Assembly: GCF_022376445.1 (NCBI RefSeq)
Contig: NW_025954984.1
Coordinates: 124,001 to 188,000, forward strand
Direction: 5' to 3'
Length of the DNA: 64,000 nucleotides
DNA from: Fomitopsis serialis
Lineage: Eukaryota; Basidiomycota; Agaricomycetes; Polyporales; Fomitopsidaceae
Both the position numbers and the translations under genes were made by a program. Positions 11,073-22,727 of this stretch are shown here, in pieces; the first letter of the stretch is position 1; each line of letters begins with the position of its first letter. The notes under the pieces were generated by a model. It was not told where the DNA came from and searched no databases. It saw only the letters and a list, made by a program, of their open reading frames with translations.

Positions 11073-14000
11073 TGCGAGTGACGTAGAACGGGCGAGCTCC
11101 TGATCCTGGCGTGACTTCTGGACTCCGAGCGGACAGCTGCACAGTGCAGGCCCTCTCGTCACTACTAGTTTTTGTGCGCTTGCACAAACTACTCAAGCAG
11201 TCAGCTTGTAGTACGTACTATATCTTCTGGGTCAGTTGTGGGTATAGTTGGTGAGACAAGTACTGGTTGGTGGCGAAGGAGCAGTGGTAAGGCGCGAATC
11301 GCGATGCTTCGGATGAATGACAGCCTGAGCCCAGTGAGGATGGCTTGCCATAGTCACGTGCCCGTGTTTCGAGCGCTCGCGCCCATCGCACTGACTCGGA
11401 TCGCAGCACTTTGCTCGGTCAATTGTGCCCATGATTCTCGGCTTCGACTTCTCCTATCCAGCTGCAGGCTGTCCATCGATACAATGGTGCATTCCACACG
11501 ACGGTACTGCGTTGATCGCTCTCTAAGTCTGTAACTGAATCACTGCAGGATGTTAGACTGTTAGATGTCCCGGATCGGTGAGAAGCATTGCGCTCGAGCA
11601 TCTATTCTTCAGAAAGAACGAACACCCGGGGCAAGGTGGAATCACTTCCATTCGTTGCCAAGGGACATTAGAGGACCACAGCCCACTAGTTAACCACTGT
11701 GGTTCCGCCGGGATTGAATCACCGCAGTGCGACTTCAGGGCCTGAATGAAGGTGGAGTGTAACATCGTTCAAGGAAATGCATCTGCCGCATCAGTATGTT
11801 CAAAAGCTCTGCATGATCCGTATTCTACTGTTCTCGACGGGCGTCCCTCTGCTAGCCTCCGATAGCCGGCGTACGGAGCTTCACACGCGATTCTTACGCG
11901 CCTCCCATGGTTCAATGACGTTGAGCGTGTCGGGATATGGCTCCGTTGCCCTACTGGCCATAATGGTACTTCTCCGATAGCTGAATTTCACGCGAGTCAA
12001 CCATAAACCTATCTATGGAAGTGGCGGCCCTATCTAAGTTCGTGGAAAGGACTTGGAGAACACAGACTCCGTTGTTTCCGGAATGGGGACATCTCCTCGG
12101 CGTGCTATCCATCCTTGCGGATTACTCTCCGGCCTAGAGTGTTCACTCTCCCTTACACGGCAGGGCCACTCTTCCCGCGCTCAAACAGAATCATGACTCT
12201 GCGGTTTGATACGCGTCAGCTGCCTGGCTAGGTATAAAGCTTACCATCGTAAGGGCCTCCTCTCGAAGCGAATTCTTGCCCCCCCCCCCGTGTATGCCAT
12301 GGGTCCTCAACACAAGATGTTTGCGCAGGCGCCGCAGGGTAGTCAACCTCGGGCACCTCCTCAGGCCCATAACGTACGACTACAAACTAGAGCTACACTA
12401 CTTCAGACTTCTAACATCATGATATGGACGACGTAGGCCTCCAGGAGCAATTCGTTACCAACTACGGCAGCTGGACCTACTACATATCCCATGGCCAACA
12501 ACGTAGGACATGATTCCATCGCGCTCTTTGCGTCCGCTGACCTCATTCTGGTTGAATGCAGGGAAGTGTGAGTATAGTCTGACCGATTTGCACACCAATC
12601 AATCAATCAGTTTGAAGCAGGGACTAGGGACCGTAACCCAAGCCTCGCAGCAGAACGCTCGACTCAGAGAGCCCGCCGTCGCCGATCCACCTCGCCGGCA
12701 GACCACTGTAAGCCATCACACCATTTACATCTCAGACTATCCTGTGACCGACGTTCTCCGTTACTAGTTATAGGCGTAATGATCCGGGGCTAGCGAACGA
12801 CGAAGGCAGTTGTATTGACCGTGTACAAAGTAGGCTCGCATTGAGCATTGCGTTAGTTTATGTATCATCAAAGCGACTCGATTGTCCACCAACCGCGAAA
12901 TTCTGAGCAATCAGGTCATCTGGAGAACAGCAATGTGTCTTAGCAAACGCACAGTTAACATGGACAACGACTTGGACAGGACGTGAGATGCTTCCGTATC
13001 GGCCGATCGGGCTGATCTGGTGACGGAGCCGCCGATTGCAGCGTGCTTCATTGAGGGCCTGCAGAACATCATACCAATATCTGCTTCTTCGCGCAATTGA
13101 CTCATTGCGCAGCTGTAGGATGCCCGGCAGCAAAGACACGCGTTCGCCACGGACCGACGGCGACGGTTGTGATCCGTTAGCCCCGTACCACTGTGCGACG
13201 GCGTGCTTGACCCTATTGCCATATGTCCATCATTGCAGCCAAACCACACAAACGTAAAGATAGCCCCTTGTGTGGTGTCTCAGCTGCTCCTGTGATCACC
13301 TGTGTCCCACGGAGCTCTCGCACTGGCAGAGTCCCCAGCGTGAGAGAAGGAGCAACGGGGTCGGTTTCGCCTGGGGACCCCGGACCTGGCTTGCCTGGGG
13401 ACCCGATTAACAGTGAGTCCCACTGGGAAAGCGCTGTGCGAAGCGTTCGGCTTCAGCGTCGTGCAAGCGACCACCCCGACACGCTACCGAGTCCCGACTT
13501 GGTGCGACGCTCCACTCGTTCGAGGCTCTGTGAAGGAGAACCGGATATATTGCGTCTTCGCTATCAGCCAAGGTCCACTGTGGTGTACGACGCATGTATG
13601 GACCTGAAATAACATCGAGTCCATCGTATCACCGACGAAAAAGAACCTGAAATTGAGCGTTCTGTTCAGTCGCAATACCGAACCACTCAAGGTCAGAGTT
13701 GCGTAACCTTGTGGGGCATCACTGCCTCCAGACGGGCCGATACAGAGATATGCACCTCGAGGGAACATGCAAGCCTATCCTTCGAACCCCGGGACACGCT
13801 TGACCGTATGCAGTATAGTGTGTCTGCGATGTCTGAATTCCCCGCGTCCGATGTCAATTGCGCGGTGATTTTGCATAGCGAAAGAGGGTTCTCACAATGT
13901 AGCAATGAGTTTGCGTGACACGGGTCATTGGTCGAAACGTCGTATTTGTCGTTGACCCCAGGCCACGCTCCGAGTCGTATGTTTCGAGCGGAGTCTCCAG

Positions 14001-14235
14001 TTGTTTCGCTTCTGTCAATTGCCGGCAGGGTGGTCGCCGCCGGGTGCAACCGCGATACAATGAAGTTGCTTACCCAGCCTGGAGGACAGCCACATATCGT
14101 ATACTTCGAGCACTGCATGCAACTGCCCTCACGTTCTCGCTTTGGGCGTATTTGGTCCCTATGGACGCAGCTGATAGTAAAGGATCGCACCTCAGCATGA
14201 TGCAGCCTCACTCGACAATACAGTTCGCTGCCACC
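11073..14235. other. 3.1-kb gene-poor region
   Basis: This is the longest stretch without a confident gene. It contains a C11 homopolymer (12279-12289) just before a short Pro/Gln-rich open frame (ATG 12294/12299, starting MGPQHKMFAQAPQGSQ) that resembles the start of the small gene at 14.2 kb and could be a decayed relative. Further open frames (minus 12858-13139; plus 13223-13612) lack recognisable motifs. A 7-bp stem (ACCACAG/CTGTGGT) occurs near 11674-11702. No tRNA or transposon ends were recognised. Confidence 0.45.
12279..12289. repeat. C11 homopolymer
   Basis: Eleven consecutive C, the longest mononucleotide run noticed in the window, immediately upstream of a short Pro/Gln-rich open frame. 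Run length here is especially prone to consensus error. Confidence 0.8.
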
Positions 14236-14683
14236 ATGTCGCATGCCCCTCGTCCAGCTCCAAATGCAGGCTCCCGTCAGGGGCAGCCGTCGCAAAGTAC
14301 GGTTGCGACGTCAGCACCAGCCTGGCGGGTGCAATTCGATTTCGTGGGTGACAATTGCTAGATGCTTTCCACTGTCGCATAAGCTGATTTATCCGCAGGG
14401 TCAGGTACGACCGACACACCTAAGCGATGGCCCTCCACTGATCTGCCTGAATTTGCAGGGACAGCAGGTGATTGTCAGGTTGAGGGGACAGATATGGGTT
14501 CCCGGCAAAGTGATTAGCTTTCGTCAGCGACAGCTAGAGGTCAGTCTTTGGCGCACATACAAATACACTGTCCTCATACTTGGCGTGCAGTGGCAGAAAG
14601 TCGAGTACAAGGTTGAGTACGAACTAGGTGGCTCGGTCTCGGTGGGCTTCTTCCAGGCCGAGGACATGCAGCGCGGCCGTTGA
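14236..14683 (+). CDS. Small protein of unknown function (Agaricomycete-type)
   Basis: The ATG at 14236 sits in an ideal CCACCATG context. Exon 1 (14236-14328) encodes a Gln/Ser/Pro-rich tail, MSHAPRPAPNAGSRQGQPSQ. After intron(s) ending at 14398 or about 14458 comes a compact beta-rich segment: GQQVIVRLRGQIWVPGKVI, then (optionally across a 57-nt intron) KVEYKVEYELGGSVSVGFFQ and the stop at 14683. Two candidate introns are multiples of three and stop-free, so the spliced length is ambiguous (about 90-130 residues). The low-complexity head followed by a small W...GxV...Y.VxF...GxF fold recalls short orphan proteins common in mushroom genomes. I assign no function. Confidence 0.5.
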
Positions 14684-15400
14684 CGGATAAAAGTCTGCGA
14701 CGGCTGGGTGTCTGTGGACGGCTATGATGTATGATTATGTTAATGCGGAAATGGTCCCATACATGCCTTCGTTATTGTGCTATCGTACCATGCCCGGATG
14801 CCGGAGAAGCGACAATGAAGTCACGCAGGCGAGAGAATATTTGTTTGATCTTCAAGTACTGCCAGACTCGGATGATAAGATTCGGCCATTGGAACGGCAC
14901 CATCAGGATGCGAATTGCGTGTTGTACGACTCACGAATGGCCACGAACATCGAAGAACAGGATCATAACTGTTTACGCGACAACCGACACAGCGTACGAC
15001 AACTCGTTCTATAGATCATTTCGTCAGATCTACCGCAGTGGGCGCCCAATGACGTGGGCGCGGAGTTCATGTTCTTCCAGTCAATGTTCGATCGAGCGAT
15101 GCGTGTCTGATGCATGCGATATATGTATATCGCCCTGGCTGTGGGTGCCACTGCGTTAGCTCACATGGAATGCGACACAACTACGCAAGCCTACATTGTC
15201 TGGCCAGCGAGAAGATGCACGTCCCCCACGTTCCGAACAGTGCCGGGCGCCGTACACCGCTCGCCACGCATGGAACACGAGTCGCATAGCGCCGAGTCCA
15301 AGGGAGTCCGTGCGAGGCCTCGAGGAAAGCCGCCGAGTCTTTGGAGCAGCCTCATCACATTGTATTCAAGTTGCCCTCCGCCCGCCACTGATGCCTCTCG
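14684..15400. other. Intergenic, nothing assignable
   Basis: Short frames such as 14724-15014 (+) have no recognisable motif. The region lies upstream of the GH5 gene and should contain its promoter, but I see no clear core element. Confidence 0.4.
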
Positions 15401-17285
15401 ATGACTCGTACGACCACCCACGTCCTGCTCCTCCTTCTCGCGTCAGCGACGACAGCGTCGGTGGGAGCCCAGCAATGTCGACTCATAGCCCATAACGACG
15501 CGGGGAGCGTGCCTACCCGGACTTCTGGGTCCGGCGGGGGATCGCCCGCATCGATCTCAGCGACGGCCACCGGCGCACAGCCTTCCGCTTCCGCAGCGTC
15601 CACAAACGCCTCTTCTTTCGATTACGGGAGGGATGTGATCAGAGGGGTGAACCTGTGAGTTTCTGCCATTGGATATCGAGCGGGGCGCAGCTGATGGGAG
15701 CGAAGGGGCGGGTGGTTCGTGCTAGAGGTCAGTGGTCCAGTGGCGTTATAATTCACAGGCAGGGCGCCTTTCATGTCGAGGCTGTTGACGGCCGTCTCGT
15801 TCATAGCCATGGATCACTCCGAGCATATTTGAGAACACGAATGATACCGACGTTGTCGACGAATATACATTTGGCCAGCTGCTAGACTCGAATTATGCCT
15901 CCAGCGCATTGCAGCAACATTGGGACACGTGGATCACAGAGGACGACTTCAAGGCCATCAAGGCAGCGGGCCTCAACCATGTGCGGTACGTTTGACTGGT
16001 TGTCACCTGTAACGTAGCGATATTTACGTCTGTCTAGAATACCAGTAGGCTACTGGTCCGTGCCTATCACGTCCGCCGACACGAGCTACTCGACGGATGT
16101 CTCACCGTACGTCACCGGCGCATGGCCCTACCTTCTTCGCGGCCTGCACTGGGCGAACGAGAATTCGGTCCACGTCATTCTGGATTTGCATGGCGCTCCA
16201 GGATCGCAGAATGGTTTCGATAATTCTGGGCGGAGGGGCTCCGCGGATTGGGCGAACAACTCGACGAATATAGACCGGACGCTGGACATTATCCGATTTA
16301 TTGCCGACAAGGTCGGCGGCTTGGTGAACGTCGTGGAATTGCTCAACGAACCCGCTGGGTGGGATTCGAACATCAATGCTGCCATTGGACCCTATTGGAG
16401 GGATGGTTACTCTGTTGTCCGAAACGTCACAGGAATGGAGAACCATGTCATGATCGGTGATGCCTTCTTGGGCGTGGATGTGGGCGTTCCGTCGTACTGT
16501 ATGCAATAGCCGCCACTAACCCATCTGTAGGATTGGCAGAACTTCCTTCTCCCTCCAGAAGGGCAGGGAGTAATCATGGACTACGTACGCTCCACCTCGT
16601 CTCTGTTTGTCTGTCCTCACTGACTAGTTGCTCTACTAGCATCAGTACCAGATTTTCAATACCGACCAAATCGAGCTTTCGGAGGACCAGCACATAAATG
16701 TATGTCTCCGGCCTCCCAACAGGGCGCGCGCGCTCATCCGTGCATTTCTCCAGTATACTTGTCAAATCAATGCCACGCTAGCACCGTACGCCAAGTCTAA
16801 CCTAATGACTATCACGGGAGAGTGGTCGAACGCCATCACGGACTGCGCGAAATGGCTGAACGGACGCAATGTCGGAGCCCGATGGGATGGTAGCTACGCT
16901 TCCGGAGAGACCGCTTATGGCAGCTGCAACGGCATGACGGGAAACTACTCGACGTTCAGCGCCGACTACAAGACCTTCCTCAGAAAGTAGGTGGTGGCTT
17001 CATTTGAGTCATCAAGCGCGCTCACGCCGGTTTGACTCCGCCCAGATTCTGGGAGGCGCAGGTCGCAGTCGGCGAGAGTGTACAAGGATGGATATTTTGG
17101 ACGTGGAAGGTGAGTGGGCTGATGGCATCGATCTCCCCACGACGTAACAGAAACTGACGTGGTCCGTGCAGGCTGAGAACGCGGACGATTGGAGCTATCA
17201 GAAGGGTCTCGAGGGCGGCTGGATACCGCAAGACCCGACGGACAGAATGTACCCAGACATTTGTTCCGGCAGCTCGAGCTCGTAG
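15401..17285 (+). CDS. Secreted GH5 (subfamily 9-like) exo-beta-1,3-glucanase
   Basis: Hydrolyses beta-1,3-glucan of the fungal wall from chain ends. The N-terminus MTRTTTHVLLLLLASATTAS is a signal peptide, followed by a Ser/Thr-rich linker. The catalytic domain starts FDYGRDVIRGVNL and continues across introns as GGWFVLE and PWITPSIFENTND, then LNHVRIPVGYWSV, VILDLHGAPGSQNG, the acid/base block ELLNEPAGW, and the nucleophile block TITGEWSNAITDCAKWLNG, ending VQGWIFWTWKAENADDWSYQ. Both catalytic glutamates are present. At least seven short introns have good GT/AG ends. There is no GPI tail (C-terminus ICSGSSSS). It likely acts in wall remodelling during growth or fruiting. The aspartic protease follows in the same orientation, but nothing suggests co-regulation. 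Confidence 0.92.
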
Positions 17286-17722
17286 CTCGGGGGGCGATGG
17301 CCTCCGGGCTGGGATCTAGATGTAATACTGTAATATGGTCATTGCTCTCGAACAATTCTCTGATGGGCTGTGGTCGTGATTTCAGTGCAAGTCACAGGAT
17401 TGTCTTGGACATTTTCATTCACTGCATCAGCGTTTTCTCGCCTCTTCTCGCCCAACTCCAGAAAGCAGAATCACCGGTGTGACGGTAACACGCGCCACAT
17501 TGCTGCGCCCTGATTGGTGGAGGGACGCCAATGTCACCGGCGCCTGTCCAGGGAGCCCACGTGGGGAGCCGTTTACGGCAACTGCGCGCTTGCTGCGCGC
17601 AGAGGCGGCTTCGGGCTGGCGAGCCTGACTACTTACAGCACTCTCCCTTCACCCACGCAAGCTGCGCTTTCGCTTCCCCTTCGTTCGTATGTCGCTGGGC
17701 TCGTAAACCGCGTCCACAAGCA
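17286..17722. other. Intergenic between two secreted-enzyme genes
   Basis: Contains the 3' end of the glucanase transcript and the promoter of the protease. The frame upstream of the protease ATG is open but not protein-like. Confidence 0.4.
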
Positions 17723-20440
17723 ATGTTCCTGGCCCTCCTTCTCGTCGCCCTCATCGCCGTCCTCCATGGGTGCTCTGCGGCGGTCGCTCCCTCGACGCCC
17801 GCAAGGCTCGGAAGGCGGCAAATCCTCGAGGATATCGTCAATGGCATGAACACGACGGCGAACCATGCAACACTGCTGGGCGTGAAATTGTCGACGGACA
17901 AACAGTGCGTACACGCGCTATCTGGCTCGCGAGCACCACCGTGATGCCTTCGCAGGTCCTACTACACCATCGTTTCGATGGGCAACATGAGCTTTCGCGT
18001 CGCGCTTGACTCGGGCTCTGCCGATTTATGGGTGGTGTCCACGGCGTGCTCTAGCAGTGTCTGCTCCTCCATCCCCAGATACCAGCTTGCGTACGGCAGC
18101 TCGACCTTCCAGTCGGTGAACAGCAACAACTCTCTGTTCAATATCAGCTACGCCGATACTACCTGTGAGCTTGCTGTTCTCTCTGCATCGGTATATGCAT
18201 AGTATGGCTCCACTATCTGGTTGCACATTTGGGTGGAACGATGGCCTACTCGCTGACTGCTCGGCTCTGCGCAGTACAGCCGAGCAGCCGGAATCAAGAA
18301 GGCTCATCTCGTTCAAAGGCGGGACGTGACGGGTGACGCGTAGATTCGTCGGTCATGTTAACCTGCCAGGTCATCGTCTGCGTACAAATGATTTGGCAGC
18401 GTACGGAGGACGACTTGGCGGGTTTGGCGTACCTTACACACCCATGGCTTTTCTTGTCTATCAGTGACATTGACGTCGTCGACGCGGTCTCGGATCCCCG
18501 TTGCTGTGTCATCATGAGCTGGGCCCAAGCTAGCGAAATACCATGGAGCACGACACAGCTACGCACTCGATGTCTGGAGGCTTGACCATGCAGGATACCA
18601 ATGCTTGTTATAATGTTTTCAGCGCGTAGATGCTGATCCTTCTACGCAGTTGCATCTGGTTTCATTGCGCGGGAGACTGTATATCTACAAAACTTGACTG
18701 TTCCTCAACAAGCGTTCGGTAAGTTTACGCGACTGCGACCTTTCGTGTCGCTCATGTCTGTCAGGTTTGATGAACTCGTCCAATGTTACGTTGAACGACG
18801 ACATAAGCGGCGTCATGGGTCTTGGGTTCCCTCGTTTGTCTACTATTGCGAGTACTGCCGCCAACGGTAAGTCTCTTTGTAGGTGCTCCGAGTGATGATC
18901 TATAATCACTTTTGTAGCCACGCCCATATTCGCGTCTATGGCATCACAGGGACTCCTCAACTACCCTCTGTTTGGCTTGTTCCTCAGCAGGAACGAGACT
19001 GGGAGTCTGACTCTAGGTCTGTCCACATCTCAATGCTGAAAGGTGCTATCATACTGATGGATGCAACAGGTGCAATCGATGCCTCGGTCGTCACCAACAG
19101 GAGCCTGATCGAATGGCATGACGTGGTTCCGTTCGCACCATTCAACGGCACCGACGGCACGACGGCGAGCTACCTCCAATGGGCGATCGAGCTCCGTCAA
19201 ATTTGGGTAGGTCCACCTCCATCGCTGCTTCAGAGTTCCGTGTTGATTCGCGTAGGTTAATGGCACGTATATCAACCCCGCACCGACATACTCTCAGTCA
19301 GATTCGAATACTTCTTTGGCTCTCTTGGATGTGTGAGTGCTTTCTTCTTGCCGGTCAGTTATCAGAGTTCACAGATGAGCAACAGCGGTTCTTCCGGTAT
19401 TTATGGACCCTATCAAGATGTGAGCATGAACTATGAATTGGCATGGCCTTCATCTGACTGTTTGACAAGGTCGAGCGGATCTTCTCTGGATTCAGCGGTA
19501 GTCGCCTTGTTGACCAGACGAGTGAGTTCGCGGAGATCATCCCAGCTGAACCTTGTTCATGTCCCATCCGCAGATGGTCAATGGGCGGTGCCATGCGATT
19601 CGAGCGAAACGATAACGTATAACTTCGGGTACGATCGCTCTGTCCCGAATTCGGAAATTGTGCTTACTCTGTATCAAGGTACGGCAACTTTACTCTTCAG
19701 CCTACCGACTACCTGGTCGGGCCTGTCGCGGGCGATTCGTATTATTGTCTGGCTTGGCCGGCTGCTACTTCGCCCCGATCTGATGGTATAGACTGGCAAC
19801 TAGGTAAGAAACTCTGAGTTCAGGTGAACGTATGATAGCTGATATTCGCACAGGCCAACCTTTCTTGCACACTGTTTATTCGATCTTCAGGTGTGTCCTA
19901 CAGCCTGGGCAATTCATTGAGTCGTGACTGATGCTGGAACTGCCGCAGTTATGGCATCGATACAAAAGAAGCACCCTTGATAGGGCTGTATCCTCTCAAC
20001 AATGCGACCGCAGCGGTGCAATCGCCTAGTGTCGTCAGCTCTTACTTCTCCGCCGCATCCGCAACCGTCAATACGGCTCTTCCGAACTACCTCGTCCCTA
20101 CGCCATCATACACGACCCCCGCTTACATCTTCAACACGTCCGTCACCGCACCGCCCGGCCTGATCGTCTCGTCCGGCCTCGGCGCCAGCACGTATTCGCC
20201 TGTGCTTGGAACGGGATACCTCAATGTCACCGCTATACCCACTGTCGCTCCCTCCCCGACGCTGCTCACTTCCTGATCACCGAATCGGGAGGCGTGTCCA
20301 CGTCGGTGTCGACGGCATCGCAGCCGTCCATCACCCTCGGCGAGCCCCCCGGCTGGAGCAGCGGCGCGAGCGCGCTGCATGTCCCGTTCAAGACAATCAC
20401 GTTCGGTTCCTTACTGCTGCTGCTCAGTCTCTTCATGTAG
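17723..20440 (+). CDS. Secreted pepsin-family aspartic protease (A1), probable GPI anchor
   Basis: MFLALLLVALIAVLHGCSAA is the signal peptide, followed by a propeptide. The mature enzyme has YYTIVSMGNMSFRVALDSGS with the first catalytic Asp in DSGSADLWV, then GVMGLGFP. The second Asp lies in LLDVGSSGIYGPY, formed across an intron. Both motifs depart from the usual DTGS/DTGT (DSGS and DVGS), so activity is likely but not certain. Near the end, TAIPTVAPSP loses frame at C4 20254-20257; one additional C restores an open frame through LITESGGVSTSVSTASQP to TITFGSLLLLLSLFM and TAG at 20440, a typical omega-site plus hydrophobic GPI signal. Without it the protein stops at 20276. The intron at 18175-18649 is 475 bp, far longer than all others. 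Role: extracellular or wall-bound proteolysis. Confidence 0.88.
18175..18649 (+). other. Unusually long intron (475 bp) with a perfect hairpin
   Basis: GTGAGC donor and ACGCAG acceptor join ISYADTT to ASGFIARETVYL, which is continuous in the family, so the whole stretch is intronic. Elsewhere in the window introns are about 50-70 bp. It contains a 10-bp inverted repeat, CTGCTCGGCT (18257-18266) and AGCCGAGCAG (18278-18287). It may be an insertion into an ordinary intron; I found no clear terminal repeats or target duplication. Confidence 0.6.
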
Positions 20441-20714
20441 GACCGTGGACCTAGATGTACTACCCCGCCCCGACTTGCGCCCGCCGCGCACCTTACGGCA
20501 CGACGTTCGTTACGCCGCCCTATAGCATACGCCCTGTTCTGGACTTCACATGGACCTTCGCCCGCAGAGTGTTTTAGTAACCTTCTCAGAGCCCTAATCG
20601 CACAGCTCCGTCGTTTGCGTCGGGCAATAGCACTAACTTTATTCGATATCCAATACGTCTGTACTTCGACTTGGCTTGGTGCTGAGCGTCCTATCCGCAC
20701 GGAAGGGAACTGCG
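20441..20714. other. Convergent 3' intergenic region
   Basis: Lies between the protease stop and the stop of the minus-strand orphan gene. It presumably holds both terminators; nothing else was seen. Confidence 0.4.
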
Positions 20715-22727
20715 CTACCTAAACCCGTTGTCGGCTTTGTTTGGCCGGTCATCCCATTCCTTGAGCCAAGCTGGCTTCATGTCGTTTGTCTTCGCGTGCA
20801 GCTGCACGTAGTCCCTCTCGCGATGCTCTATCATCCCCTGCGTGGTTCGTGGAGCCCACTCCGCGAAGACTTTAAGATGTTTCTCCGGGGCAGCGTGCTT
20901 CAACGTGATGTCCATCGCTTCCGCAAGGCGCTGTCGTCGAAGAGGTGCCAGTGAGTCGAAGTGCGTCGCAACACTGCGAGAAATACAACTTACTTTCATC
21001 TTCATCACTTCGAGAGCCACACGCTGCCTCGTGTTGTCCAACCTTATCCACGCCTGGTTGCTCGTAACCTCTGCGTCCGTGAATTCCCGGATGCGCAGAT
21101 CGTCCCAGTCCACAGGCCATGAGGATTCAGCAGAAAAGAAGTCGCGTCGGAGAAGAAGTGTTTCTGGTAGGCCTCCATCGCGCCCTTGGTGAACGCGGCG
21201 TCTCCGAGCAGCTGAGAGAGCTCCTTCTCGATCGCCGCGGATCCGACCCTTGTCCCGGAGGAGACGACGTCGCATGTGAGGTTGGCGAAACTTTTCATGA
21301 ACTGCAGAATGCAGCCGACTGGGGAGAGCAGGAGAGAAAGGCGCGTGTCGGCCACTTGGGGGACGGTCAGACCCTCCGCGACCAGCCTGAAGTAGTCGTC
21401 GTTGATGTAGTAGCCCTAAGCGGGGAGCGTCAGTGCACCCTGCGCGCTGAAGTAGATGAGGCAAAGGGTGCGGGTTCTACGCGGTAGCAGAGGCCTACAG
21501 CCTCGAAGGCGAAAGTTCAGAGCGTGTGTGCTTACCCCCGAAGTAGAAGCGGCGTCCATTACTACGGTGTAGTTTGCAGGACCGTTGATCAGGTTTAGTT
21601 CGTACTGCAGGACATAAACGGGGACGAGCACGGGGTATGCGGCCATCTGGTTGTGTCGTGGGTGACTGCGGCCTACGCTCAGCGTACACGGTATGGCGCA
21701 CCATTGTAACTGACGCAGTGTGCGGCTTGATGTGAAATGTGGGGCCCACGGGCCAGCGTATGTTCTCCATCTGACTACAGAGCTCGAGCAGAGGGAATGG
21801 TGTATGTGTGAATGGGAGACAGAGGACCTGCGTTCCGTGTTGTGTGCGGAGGTCTTCTGAGAAGGGGACAGCGGCACTTGTCGACAACGCCGGTGAGTTC
21901 AGAGCCATCCGAGAGAGTGGCTCGTATACGAAGCCTGGGCACGGTCAGTGATACAAACACATGGGGCCCTGCACACCGTGTACATACCTGGCATGTACCT
22001 GCATTGATGTGTGTGGGCTATGTCCGTAGTGAGGGATATATCACGTACGATAAGTCTGAGGAAACGCTGACAAATGCCTAAGGACGCAAGCTATGAGAAC
22101 AGAGTGGGTATCGATGCAAGAGAAGCAATACCGATCGCCAGCCGGAGGGTCGTTCATACTCAGCATCAAACGTGACGGCCGAGTCAATCAACCAGACAGG
22201 TAGGTACACGGCTTGGACATTCTTGGGTCGCATTTGCCAATTGCCATTGCCGTCGAAGAGGTCGAGCGACCATAAGTGGCGAAATAATCCGGGGCGGGTT
22301 TCCGGTCTACTGCCATACTTCCACGAGTACATGGCTGTGAAGATGTTCGCCTCCTGGAGGACATCTTCTGCGGGCATGGCGAACGGGAACGCTTGGAGCA
22401 AACGCCTCAGCGTGAAGCAGCCGTAGCCAAGACACGTAGCTCTGACCTCGGACCTTGGGCGAGTACACAGTTGGTGGGCTCGAGGTGCTCAAGAGACGTC
22501 TCCTCAATTGACTTCGTGTACACAGCGACCTGCTGGTAGTATGCCATGGCCTCCGAGTCGCGAACATGTTGAGATGACTGCGGGTGGGATACGGTCGATC
22601 GTATCCTGATTCCCTGCGCTATCCTGGAGCACGCTGAACTGTGGTGAGGAGTCTTTGGTTCGTAGAAGACGGCTGTGAGGGGGCGATGTGAAGCAGGCTT
22701 GAAGAGATTCAGACAGTCGCGTTGCAC
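20715..22727 (-). CDS. Conserved fungal protein of unknown function
   Basis: Multi-exon gene that I recognise only as a family widespread in mushroom genomes. Blocks in order: a basic N-terminus (MQRDCLNLFKPASHRPLTAVFYEP, possibly mitochondrial), AYYQQVAVYTKSIEETSLEH, RRLLQAFPFAMPAEDVLQEA, AVYLPVWLIDSAVTFDAEYE, then across three short introns SYMPGFVYEPLSRMALNSPA, VPFSEDLRTQHGTQVLCLPF, AYPVLVPVYVLQYELNLING, GYYINDDYFRLVAEGLTV, and a C-terminal helical part ending WLKEWDDRPNKADNGFR. At A4 21134-21137 one base is missing (the frame changes between FFSDATSF and SSWPVDWDDLR), and a similar one-base step lies near 22403-22412. Both look like assembly deletions. The LPVWLID / SYMPGF / VLVPVYVLQY modules are shared with homologues I recall, but no function is known to me. 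Confidence 0.75.

Noticed and set aside
13223..13612. 129-codon plus-strand frame
   Set aside because: Composition is not gene-like, there is no splice or homology support, and overlapping frames on the other strand are just as open.
13680..13800. GGTTCGA-like B-box on the minus strand suggesting a tRNA
   Set aside because: No matching A-box at the right spacing and no acceptor stem could be formed by eye.
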